Shown piece after piece: positions 1 through 6,319 of a DNA stretch of 6,319 nt. Numbering within the stretch: position 1 is the stretch's first letter; every line of letters begins with the position of its first letter. The notes beneath the pieces are model-generated. The model was not told the origin of the DNA and made no database searches. It saw only the letters and a list, made by a program, of their open reading frames with translations. Origin of the DNA: Actinomycetes bacterium (GTDB taxonomy: Bacteria; Actinomycetota; Coriobacteriia; Anaerosomatales; Anaerosomataceae); NCBI GenBank assembly GCA_021850085.1, contig JAJZRZ010000104.1, positions 1-6,319 on the forward strand, in the 5' to 3' direction. A program made the translations under genes and the position numbers.

Positions 1-477
1 TTCGCGTAAAATCGGCGCGATGATGCGCTCCAGCCGTTCTCGCTCCTCTTCCTCGAGTTTGCGGGAGATACCGATGAACGGCGCGAACGGCATGAGGACC
101 AGGAACCGGCCGGGCAGCGTGATCTCGGTGGTCACGCGAGCACCTTTCGTGCCCATGGAATCCTTGAGGACCTGGACCATAAGCTGTTGGCCGGGCTTGA
201 GCAGCGCTTGAATTTCCCGGCGCGGCGCACCGACCACGTCTTCTGGAGTGACGACCTCATCGACGTACAGGAACGCGTTCTTCTCCAAGCCGATGTCCAC
301 GAACGCCGCCTGCATGCCCGGCAGGACGTCGCGAACCTTACCCAGGTAGACGTTACCGACGACGCTTCGCTTCGGCCGTTCGATGTACAGCTCCACGAGC
401 CTACGGTCTTCAACGACCGCCACCCTGGTCTCGTGGGCGTCGTGCGAGATGAGCATCTCGCTTGTTATCTCCGGCAC
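1..477 (-). CDS. rng: Ribonuclease E/G family protein, N-terminal part (3' end outside window)
   Basis: Endoribonuclease of the RNase E/G family, expected to act in the cytoplasm on rRNA precursors and mRNA. Only the N-terminal 159 residues are present; the frame is still open at position 1. Counting from the internal ATG at 456, an opening MLISHDAHETRVAVVED (1-17) leads into an S1-type RNA-binding domain from about residue 34, with GNVYLGKV (34-41) and PGMQAAFVDIG (46-56). The family hallmark KDSMGTKGARVTTE is at 98-111 and LPGRFLVLMP at 114-123. The catalytic Asp residues and zinc-link Cys residues would lie beyond the window. The start is uncertain. GTG at 477 has GGGGA six bases upstream and gives a seven-residue lead, as in E. 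coli RNase E, where residues precede MLIN. ATG at 456 has GGAG twelve bases upstream. The gene begins 12 bases after the TIGR03936 stop, so it is probably co-transcribed. The family call is secure; the choice of rng over rne rests on the compact N-terminus. Confidence 0.9.
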   Translation of the reverse strand, partial: MPEITSEMLISHDAHETRVAVVEDRRLVELYIERPKRSVVGNVYLGKVRDVLPGMQAAFVDIGLEKNAFLYVDEVVTPEDVVGAPRREIQALLKPGQQLMVQVLKDSMGTKGARVTTEITLPGRFLVLMPFAPFIGISRKLEEEERERLERIIAPILRE

Positions 478-489
478 GCGCTGTCCCCG

Positions 490-1161
490 CTAGAGGGGGC
501 GACGCCAGACTCCCTGGTCCTCGATGAGGAGATCGGTGCGGGTGACCGCGACATGGACTTCGGGTCCCAGCGCGGCCGCGACGAACACGTCGGGCCTGAG
601 CGAACCCCTCTCGCTCATCCTGACCGCCATCCGTATCAGGACGCGGTCTTCGCACGACACCACCAGGGGCTCCTTCGGGAGCGCTTCGGCGAGGTCGTAA
701 ACCTTCTGCTTGCCCTTGTGCTCGACGCTGAGCGTACCTGTCCTCACGAACGCATGGATCCGGCGCTCCAGTCCCTCGTGCGAGATCCCCCCTTCCAGGT
801 GGACGTCATACTCCGCTATCGTAAGCGCCGCCGCCAGCGACCTCTCCTTGCCGGATACATACGCGCATGCGACAGGCGAGAGCTCTTCCACCGTGACGGA
901 AGCCAGTGCCGCACACGCCTCGGCGGGAGGAAGAAAACGGGTGAGCACGAGATCCAGATACTCTCGCTCACCCGCGGTCCCCACGGGGAGGGCGGGCCCG
1001 AACGCTATCCGCATCCGTGGCGTGAACCCGGCACTGACAGCATACGGCAATGCGGCACGCCGTGCAGCCCGCTCGCACGCGCGCGCCACCTCCAGGTGCG
1101 ACAGGTGACGAAGCCGTCCCGTCTTCCGGAAACAGACCCGCAGCGTAAAGCTCTCAGCCAT
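490..1161 (-). CDS. TIGR03936/DUF2344 radical SAM-linked protein
   Basis: A 223-residue protein of the TIGR03936 (DUF2344) family, which occurs next to or fused with TIGR03960-type radical SAM proteins. Its biochemical role is, to my knowledge, not established. The N-terminus carries the family signature: LRVCFRKTGRLRHLSHLE (7-24), then a basic Arg-rich helix (about 25-36), PYAVSAGFTPRMRIAFGPALP (39-59) and the LPVG turn (58-61). The C-terminal half is less distinctive, with HKGKQKVYDL at 148-157. There is no CxxxCxxC cluster, so it is a partner rather than an enzyme of the radical SAM class, and no signal peptide or membrane segment. The ATG at 1161 is chosen because it lies just before the conserved signature and within an 8-base overlap (ATGGCTGA) with the end of the radical SAM gene, suggesting translational coupling. 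A much longer upstream extension of this frame exists but overlaps that gene and reads as nonsense. Length fits the family. Confidence 0.88.
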   Translation of the reverse strand: MAESFTLRVCFRKTGRLRHLSHLEVARACERAARRAALPYAVSAGFTPRMRIAFGPALPVGTAGEREYLDLVLTRFLPPAEACAALASVTVEELSPVACAYVSGKERSLAAALTIAEYDVHLEGGISHEGLERRIHAFVRTGTLSVEHKGKQKVYDLAEALPKEPLVVSCEDRVLIRMAVRMSERGSLRPDVFVAAALGPEVHVAVTRTDLLIEDQGVWRRPL

Positions 1162-3016
1162 GGCGCTCGCCGCCCGCGAGAACGATGTCTGCGCCCAAGG
1201 CGCCGCAGACTCCACAGCCCGTGCAAGACTCGAAGGTGCAGTCCGGCGTCGTGTGACCGGCCTGCGCCCGCTCCCACTCGAGAAGCAGGAACGGCTCGGC
1301 CAGGCCGCTGTCGATGTGCGCCCACGGCAGCGTCGCTCCCGGCTCGAACGGCTCGAACGCGATCGCGGACGGCTCGATGCCCACAGCGGCGAACGCCTCA
1401 TGCCAACGGGAAAGCGAGAATCGCTCGGTCCACGCGTCGAAAACGGCCCCCGAGCGCCACGCGGCTTCGATGCCATCGGCCACCCGGCGGTCCCCACGCG
1501 CGAGCACTGCCTCGAGGAACGAGACCTCGGCATCGTGCCACGAGAACTCGACTCCTTTGCGCGGCATGGAGTCGCGCAGCACCCGCTGGCGTCGCAGCAC
1601 CTCGGCGGTGGGCAGCTGCCCCGCCCACTGGAAGGGAGTATGCGCTTTGGGTACGAAGGTGGAGACCGAGACGGCCACGCGCACCGCTCCCCGCTCGTCT
1701 TTGGGTGTGGCTTCACGCGCTGCCTGCATGACACGAGCCACCAGTCCGCCGATGGCGGTCACGTCCTCATCGGTCTCGGTGGGCAGGCCGAGCATGAAGT
1801 AGAGCTTGACGCGACGCCAGCCGGACGCAAAGGCGGCCCGTGTCGTGGCGAGCAGTTCGTCCTCGGTCACGTTCTTGTTGATGACGTCCCGGAGGCGCTG
1901 GGAACCGGCCTCTGGAGCGAAGGTGAGTCCGCTCTTCCGGCCCTCCCCGAGCAGTCGGGCGAGCGACAGCGTGAACGAGTCCACCCGCAGCGATGGCACG
2001 GAGATCGCAATCCCGGTACCCTCGAGACGCCGGGTCAGACGCCTAAGCACCTCTTCGAGTTGCGAGTGGTCGGCAGTGGACAGCGAGGTCAGCGAGACCT
2101 CCTCGTATCCCGTGCAGCGAAGCGAGGCTATGGCGTCGCGGACGACGTCGTCCGCGCGACGCTCGCGCACCGGGCGGTAGACCATCCCCGCCTGGCAGAA
2201 CCGGCAACCCCGGGAGCAGCCGCGCAGCACCTCCACGGTCACCCGGTCGTGAACCACATCGGCGTAGGGCACCACAGGGCAGATCGGGCTCTCATACGCC
2301 GACAGGTCCGCGACGACACGCCGCCTGACCCTCGCGGGTGCGCCTGCGCGCGGTCGCAATCCGCCCTTCGCGCGCTCGTAGAGCGAGGGGACGTATACGC
2401 CCGAGACTTCCGCCAGTGCCTGCAGGACTTCGCTGCGGCTTCCACCCCGGCCGGTCACAGCGCGGTGCGTGTCCACCAGCTCGATGACCGCATCTTCGCC
2501 GTCTCCGATGAGCATCGCGTCGAAGAAAGGGGCCATCGGCTCGGGATTATGGACAGACGGTCCCCCGGCCACGACCAGCGGATCGCCCTCGCGACGGTCG
2601 CTCGCCCGCAATGGTATACGAGCGAGGTCGAGCGCCTCGAGGACGTTCGTGTAAGTGAGCTCGTACGGCAGGGTCACGCCCAAGAGGTCGCACGACGCCA
2701 CCGGCACGCACGACTCCAGGGTGAACAGTGGCACATCGGCCTGGCGAAGGGCGGCCGCCATGTCCGTCCAGGGTACGAAGACGCGCTCCACCGCCACCCC
2801 CGGCAGCGTCGACAGCCGGCCTGCGAGGACCTGCAGCGCCTGGTTCGCCATACCGACCTCGTAGGCATCCGGGTACATGAGCGCGACACGATAGGCCGCT
2901 ATAGGCCGCACGACCGCGCCCCACTCCCGGTCTATGTACCGCGCCGGCCTCTCGACACGCGCCAGCAGTGGCTCCACCCGGCTCCAGAGGTCCTCGGGTG
3001 CCGCCGCTTCAGACAC
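1154..3016 (-). CDS. TIGR03960-type B12-binding-like radical SAM protein
   Basis: A 620-residue cytoplasmic radical SAM protein; substrate unknown. The N-terminal region (about 20-185) resembles a cobalamin-binding fold: YPDAYEVGM at 48-56, then GGPSVHNPEPM (151-161) and IGDGEDAV (170-177). The position of the usual DxHxxG cobalamin-ligand motif reads D50-A-Y-E-V-G55, so the His ligand is absent. The radical SAM core (about 255-500) has C267-x3-C271-x2-C274 in RGCSRGCRFCQAG, which holds the 4Fe-4S cluster that cleaves SAM. FAPEAGSQRLRDVINKN (366-382) and KLYFMLGLPTETDED (404-418) are further core motifs. The C-terminus holds a second Cys group, C593, C598, C601 and C604. The start is GTG at 3016, eight bases inside the DUF697 gene; GGAAG lies about 11 bases upstream, a long spacing, so coupling with the upstream gene may help initiation. 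The following gene is its usual TIGR03936 partner. The family assignment is strong, but no function can be given. Confidence 0.92.
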   Translation of the reverse strand: MSEAAAPEDLWSRVEPLLARVERPARYIDREWGAVVRPIAAYRVALMYPDAYEVGMANQALQVLAGRLSTLPGVAVERVFVPWTDMAAALRQADVPLFTLESCVPVASCDLLGVTLPYELTYTNVLEALDLARIPLRASDRREGDPLVVAGGPSVHNPEPMAPFFDAMLIGDGEDAVIELVDTHRAVTGRGGSRSEVLQALAEVSGVYVPSLYERAKGGLRPRAGAPARVRRRVVADLSAYESPICPVVPYADVVHDRVTVEVLRGCSRGCRFCQAGMVYRPVRERRADDVVRDAIASLRCTGYEEVSLTSLSTADHSQLEEVLRRLTRRLEGTGIAISVPSLRVDSFTLSLARLLGEGRKSGLTFAPEAGSQRLRDVINKNVTEDELLATTRAAFASGWRRVKLYFMLGLPTETDEDVTAIGGLVARVMQAAREATPKDERGAVRVAVSVSTFVPKAHTPFQWAGQLPTAEVLRRQRVLRDSMPRKGVEFSWHDAEVSFLEAVLARGDRRVADGIEAAWRSGAVFDAWTERFSLSRWHEAFAAVGIEPSAIAFEPFEPGATLPWAHIDSGLAEPFLLLEWERAQAGHTTPDCTFESCTGCGVCGALGADIVLAGGERHG

Positions 3017-3974
3017 CGGCGGTATCGCTTCCAGGCGGGGGCAGCATCGAATCCTCGGCAGGCGGCAGCGCCTGCGATCGCATCCGGCGCTGCCTCACCG
3101 ACGACGCAGCACGGTCGCGAAGGCTCATGAAGTACGCTGTGAGCTGGCCCAGATCGGCACCTGCCTCGAAGTAGCGGATGGCGGCTTTGCCCATCACGAT
3201 GGTGCCGGTGTAGCCGAGGACGCCTTTGACGGCCCAGCCGAGCACCGGTGCGACAGTCAGCGTCTGGCGAGCGAGAGCCCTGAGCAGATAACCGCCCGCG
3301 ACCACGGCGGCGAGTTCCTTCACGCGCTCCACGCTCAGGGGCTGCCCGTAGGCAGCGGCGATCTGTAGCAGCATCTTGATCTGATTCGCGGTCATGATCG
3401 GCATGTCCGCGCCCGGGATGGGTGTGAGCACGCCGACCAAGCCGTTTTGCCATGCCGTCGTCCGCACTGCGTCCTCCGCGACCGCCGCGCGCATGAAGGA
3501 GAAATTGTGGGCGAGCGCCAGTCTCCTGCTCGACAGGTTCTCGGACAGCCACAGCCCCAGGCGGTCAAGGGTCTCCTCGGGCTCGGCCCTCACCACGAGG
3601 TCCGATGTCGGCTGGCGCAGGGAAGCGGCCAGGTCGAACTCGCGCGAAGCGTCGCCGATCGCGGCCACCACCACCGGCAGACGGAGCCGCCGCGGCCCCT
3701 CCAGCGCCTCACGCAGCCCGACGTTGCCCGAACCGGCCAGCGCGATGACGACGTCAGTGCCCGGTGCGGTAACGGGAGCCTTACCGATCTCTGCCACATC
3801 GATCTGCAGCGAGGCGGCGGCCGTGGCCGGACGCAGCCGGTCGCGAACCGTCTCCATGAGCGAGTCAGGTGCGTCGACCTCGACGAACACGGCGATCCGC
3901 ACCGGCTGGGAACGCTCCTCGATGAAGCGCGAACCAGATTTCATCAGGTCGCGCACGTCGATGGGAAGTGCCAT
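3009..3974 (-). CDS. DUF697 domain-containing protein
   Basis: A 321-residue protein of unknown function. Residues about 23-130 look like an alpha/beta domain: strands RIAVFVEV (26-33), DVVIALAGSG (74-83) and PVVVAAIGDA (100-109). It has no GxxxxGK[ST] P-loop, so it is not a GTPase although DUF697 is often attached to GTPases. Residues about 150-285 match DUF697: the TPIPGADMPIMTANQIKML stretch (184-202), the IAAAYGQ turn (205-211), then AVVAGGYLLRALARQ (223-237) and VLGWAVKGVLGYTGTIVMG (244-262), hydrophobic glycine-rich helices that could insert in or lie on the membrane. The last 30 residues are rich in Pro, Arg and Ser and probably disordered. Two ATGs stand in tandem (3977 and 3974); a perfect AGGAGG sits 1 base before the first and 4 before the second, so I prefer the second. 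The gene lies 21 bases after rodA and overlaps the radical SAM gene by 8, placing it inside the operon. The domain call is fairly secure; the role is open. Confidence 0.82.
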   Translation of the reverse strand: MALPIDVRDLMKSGSRFIEERSQPVRIAVFVEVDAPDSLMETVRDRLRPATAAASLQIDVAEIGKAPVTAPGTDVVIALAGSGNVGLREALEGPRRLRLPVVVAAIGDASREFDLAASLRQPTSDLVVRAEPEETLDRLGLWLSENLSSRRLALAHNFSFMRAAVAEDAVRTTAWQNGLVGVLTPIPGADMPIMTANQIKMLLQIAAAYGQPLSVERVKELAAVVAGGYLLRALARQTLTVAPVLGWAVKGVLGYTGTIVMGKAAIRYFEAGADLGQLTAYFMSLRDRAASSVRQRRMRSQALPPAEDSMLPPPGSDTAGV

Positions 3975-3978
3975 CATG

Positions 3979-3984
3979 CCTCCT
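3979..3984 (-). promoter_or_regulatory. Strong ribosome binding site for the DUF697 gene
   Basis: On the minus strand the sequence reads AGGAGGCATGATG, a full anti-16S match directly before two tandem ATGs. The spacing is 1 base to the first ATG and 4 to the second, which favours the second start. It is the strongest ribosome binding site in the window and sits in the 21-base gap after rodA, so this gene appears able to start translation independently of rodA. Confidence 0.75.
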
Positions 3985-3995
3985 GTCGGGACCCC

Positions 3996-5111
3996 TCAGG
4001 TACCGTAGCGCCTAGACCACACCGACAACAACAGGCCCAGCGCACCGAGGTTTGTCACCATAGCTGAACTTCCGAAACTCAGGAACGGCAGCGGAATACC
4101 TGTGATAGGCATCATACCCACCGTCATGCCGATGTTCTCCAAAATCTGGAACAGCCACATTCCGATGACACCCACAGCGATGATCGCGCCGTACAAATCG
4201 CGCGACGAGGTCGCGATCGCCAGCGCCGATACGAGCAGGGCAAGGTACAGGCCTAGCAGGATCACGGCGCCTGTGAAGCCTAGCTCCTCGCCGAGGACCG
4301 AGAAGATGAAGTCTGTGTGACGCGCCGGGATGAAGTTGAGGTTCGATTGCGTGCCCGCCTGCAGCCCCTTCCCCGTGAGTCCCCCCGATCCGATCGCGAT
4401 CTTCGACTGAGCCAAACTGTAACCCGCTCCCATGGGGTCGCGCTCGGGCTCGATGAACACCAGCAGGCGGTCCTCCTGATACTCCTCGAGCAGGTGGAAC
4501 TGTGTGACCACGATCGTCGCCACCACGGCGACGGCAAGCGCCACGGCGAAGTAGCGGCCCTTCATGCCGCCGACGATGAGCATGATGAAGGTGATGGCCA
4601 CGAACACGAGTCCAGTGCCGAGGTCAGGCTGCAGCAGGATCAGACCGAACGCGGCCGCAAGGAAGGCCATGACCTTCATGGCGTCGACGGGGCGGTCGAT
4701 CCTGCCCTTGAAAGACGCTATCACGGCGGCGACCACGACGATGAAGATGAGCTTGGCGGGCTCGGAGGGCTGGAACAGACGCGCCCCGAACAGCTGCACC
4801 CATGAGGTGGCACCTCCCGCCTCCACGCCAAGCCCCGGGATGCGCGGACTGACAAGAAGGAACGCCCCGAACGCAACCAGCACACCCTGCCAACCGCGCA
4901 GCCTTGTGTAGTCGAAGGCCCACGCAAGCGCCATCGGCACAAGCCCCACCAAGATACCCGCGATGTGGCGCATCAGCATGCCGCTGCCATCGGCCATTCC
5001 CGAGGTGGCAGAGGCCACCACGATGGTCCCATACACGATGAGCGCCGCCGCCCACAGCACCAGCGGCACGTTCACGGCATCAAGGAACCGTTGAGAAGTC
5101 GTCTTGTTCAT
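3996..5111 (-). CDS. rodA: RodA, peptidoglycan glycosyltransferase of the elongasome (SEDS family)
   Basis: Integral membrane SEDS protein that polymerises lipid II into glycan strands during side-wall growth, paired with the PBP2 transpeptidase encoded just upstream. The 371 residues form about ten hydrophobic segments (for example 15-35, 48-67, 118-134, 143-160, 166-181, 186-204, 275-299, 306-325 and 335-365). Family motifs visible are FQPSEPAK (113-120), LQPDLGTGLV (160-169), EPERDPMGAGYSLAQSKIAIG (221-241), RHTDFIFSVLGEELGF (264-279) and GIPLPFLSFGSS (338-349). D225 in ERDPMGAGY corresponds to the Asp known to be essential in RodA/FtsW polymerases. Start ATG at 5111 is preferred: upstream in-frame sequence overlaps mrdA and does not look like protein, and homologues start just before the first membrane segment. 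A weak GGTAGG overlaps the mrdA stop, 3 bases before the ATG. Only 4 bases separate it from mrdA. RodA is favoured over FtsW because of the mrdA neighbour. Confidence 0.95.
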   Translation of the reverse strand: MNKTTSQRFLDAVNVPLVLWAAALIVYGTIVVASATSGMADGSGMLMRHIAGILVGLVPMALAWAFDYTRLRGWQGVLVAFGAFLLVSPRIPGLGVEAGGATSWVQLFGARLFQPSEPAKLIFIVVVAAVIASFKGRIDRPVDAMKVMAFLAAAFGLILLQPDLGTGLVFVAITFIMLIVGGMKGRYFAVALAVAVVATIVVTQFHLLEEYQEDRLLVFIEPERDPMGAGYSLAQSKIAIGSGGLTGKGLQAGTQSNLNFIPARHTDFIFSVLGEELGFTGAVILLGLYLALLVSALAIATSSRDLYGAIIAVGVIGMWLFQILENIGMTVGMMPITGIPLPFLSFGSSAMVTNLGALGLLLSVWSRRYGT

Positions 5112-5115
5112 GCGC

Positions 5116-6319
5116 CTACCGTGAGTCGTCCCTGGCGCGCACGGTCTTGACCGGCTCGCCGAGCAATGAGGCCAAGATGTTGCGGGCTGCTGGCGCAGCC
5201 ACCGCGCCGCCGCCGCCAGCCTGCTCGAGGACCACGACCACGGCGTACTTGGGTTCCTGGGCGGGTGCGTATGCACAGAACCATGCGTAGTCGTCCTTGC
5301 CCATCACCTCAGCCGTACCGGTCTTACCGGCGACCTGAGCGCTGAGCCCGGCAAAGGCTGCCTGGGCGGTCCCGTCGCGGGTGACGTCCACGAGCGAGCG
5401 TGTGATCATGTCGAGCACGTCTTGCGAGACCCCCGTCTCGCGGAGCACTTCCGGCTCCGCGCTGCGAGCGACTCCCCCGTCGCTGTCCAGGACATCCTTC
5501 AGGACATGCGGCTTCATGATGATGCCTTCGTTGGCGATGCCCGCGTAGACCGTCGCCATCTGCAGCGGAGTGGTGATCATGTCGCCCTGACCGATCGACA
5601 TGTTCACGGTGTCGCCCGGCAGCCACAGCTGGTACTCAGGGTAGTTCGCGTTGAACTCCCGCTTCCACGCGGCGTCCGGCACACGCCCGCTGACCTCGCC
5701 GGGCAGGTCGATGCCCGTGACGGTGCCGAGCCCGAATGCGCGTGCCTGCGCCTGAAGCTCCTCGAGCTTACGCTTGTAGAACTCGTAGCCGATCTCGTAG
5801 TAGACGATGTCGCACGAGTACTTCATGCCGCTGCGCGAGGAGACCGTCCCATGACCGGTGCGCTTCCAGCACGCCTTCGGCCACTGTTCTCCCATGGCGG
5901 TCCAGCGCCCGGTGCATGTGTACGTCTGACCCTCGGTGGTGATCCCTGCGTTGAACCCGGCGATCGCGGTGATCACCTTGAACGTGGATGCCGGCGGGTA
6001 GGCGGCCATGATCGCTCTGTCGTTGAGCGGATACTCGCTCTCTCTCGCGGTGAGCGTCTGCCAATTGGCCTTGCTGATGCCGCCGAGGAAGACCGATGGG
6101 TCATACGTCGGTGCGCTCGCCAGCGCAAGCACTTCGCCAGTGGTCACGTCGAGCACCACCGCGGCACCCGCTTTCGCATTGCCGTACCCCTGACGGCGAG
6201 CCTCAGCCATCGCGTCGCCCATCTGCTCCTCGACGACACGCTGCAGCTCGATGTCTATCGTCAAAGAGATGTCGTTACCGGGACGCGGGGCCTGTTCGTC
6301 CATGATGCCTTGTGGCCTG
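5116..6319 (-). CDS. mrdA: Penicillin-binding protein 2, transpeptidase domain (5' end outside window)
   Basis: Class B penicillin-binding protein that cross-links peptidoglycan on the outer face of the membrane during cell elongation, together with RodA. The frame stays open to the window edge (Arg-Pro-Gln-Gly-Ile precede the Met at 6303), so the N-terminal membrane anchor and most of the dimerisation domain lie outside; that Met is unlikely to be the start. Counted from it, the transpeptidase domain covers about 9-385 with all three active-site motifs: S106-T-F-K109 (nucleophile Ser106), S163-C-D165, and K327-T-G329 in GKTGTAEV. SIGQGDMITTPLQMA (236-250) is also typical. C130, C145, H151 and C164 form a probable metal site near the active site. 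No long C-terminal tail or PASTA domain follows; the protein ends about ten residues after the last conserved helix. The S-x-D motif and the following rodA identify it as PBP2 rather than the division protein PBP3/FtsI. Confidence 0.95.
   Translation of the reverse strand, partial: RPQGIMDEQAPRPGNDISLTIDIELQRVVEEQMGDAMAEARRQGYGNAKAGAAVVLDVTTGEVLALASAPTYDPSVFLGGISKANWQTLTARESEYPLNDRAIMAAYPPASTFKVITAIAGFNAGITTEGQTYTCTGRWTAMGEQWPKACWKRTGHGTVSSRSGMKYSCDIVYYEIGYEFYKRKLEELQAQARAFGLGTVTGIDLPGEVSGRVPDAAWKREFNANYPEYQLWLPGDTVNMSIGQGDMITTPLQMATVYAGIANEGIIMKPHVLKDVLDSDGGVARSAEPEVLRETGVSQDVLDMITRSLVDVTRDGTAQAAFAGLSAQVAGKTGTAEVMGKDDYAWFCAYAPAQEPKYAVVVVLEQAGGGGAVAAPAARNILASLLGEPVKTVRARDDSR

Noticed and set aside
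7..9. TTA leucine codon in the RNase G gene
   Set aside because: It is a rare codon in high-GC DNA and recalls bldA control in Streptomyces, but one codon near the window edge in an organism not shown to be Streptomyces-like is not enough evidence.
1340..1362. Short tandem repeat (ggctcgaac twice)
   Set aside because: It encodes a Phe-Glu-Pro doublet (residues 554-559) within the radical SAM protein and has only two units, so it is explained by coding sequence.
187..1731. 514-residue open frame on the plus strand
   Set aside because: It is antisense to the RNase G, TIGR03936 and radical SAM genes, has an Arg/Pro/Ala-rich composition typical of high-GC antisense frames, and shows no recognisable domain.
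1162..1734. Longer form of the TIGR03936 protein starting at 1734
   Set aside because: The extra 191 residues are Ser/Arg-rich, overlap the radical SAM gene in another frame and precede the conserved N-terminal signature; the ATG at 1161 explains the gene better.
2890..2911. Short direct repeat (ataggccgc twice)
   Set aside because: Two copies only, inside the conserved N-terminal coding region of the radical SAM gene; no sign of a regulatory or mobile repeat.
1160..3130. 656-residue open frame on the plus strand
   Set aside because: It lies opposite the radical SAM gene, whose minus-strand product has clear conserved motifs; the plus-strand product is His/Arg-rich with no family motifs.
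5112..5276. N-terminal extension of RodA to 5276
   Set aside because: It overlaps the conserved C-terminus of PBP2 and reads as low-complexity Arg/Ser/Pro sequence; homologues start near the first membrane segment.

Overview
The window is one tightly packed run of six genes, all read from the minus strand, so transcription runs from position 6319 towards position 1. The DNA is GC-rich. Gene content and order point to an actinomycetotal (high-GC Gram-positive) chromosome. The short RNase G-type protein, the DUF697 gene and the rod-shape genes make me lean towards a Coriobacteriia-like or related deep-branching lineage, but that placement is only a guess from family resemblance.

Layout in transcription order: (1) the C-terminal transpeptidase part of penicillin-binding protein 2 (mrdA; 5116-6319, 5' end outside the window); (2) RodA, the membrane peptidoglycan polymerase that works with PBP2 (3996-5111); (3) a DUF697-domain protein of unknown function (3009-3974); (4) a B12-binding-like radical SAM protein of the TIGR03960 type (1154-3016); (5) its usual companion, a TIGR03936/DUF2344 radical SAM-linked protein (490-1161); (6) the N-terminal part of an RNase E/G family ribonuclease (1 to about 477, 3' end outside the window).

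No intergenic space exceeds about 20 bases (33 if the later RNase start is used). Two junctions are 8-base overlaps, and I see no internal promoter or terminator. This looks like one operon joining cell-wall elongation (PBP2/RodA) to an RNA-related block (radical SAM pair and RNase G). By analogy with other actinobacterial genomes, mreBCD would be expected upstream of mrdA, and rplU, rpmA and obgE downstream of the RNase gene, but neither is visible here.

Most worth a second look: a Cys/Cys/His/Cys set in PBP2 whose spacing matches the zinc site I recall from Acinetobacter PBP2, with the two Asp ligands replaced by Cys; the DUF697 gene between rodA and the radical SAM pair; and the functionally uncharacterised radical SAM pair itself. 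I found no mobile element, CRISPR array, RNA gene or clearly novel multi-gene defence system.
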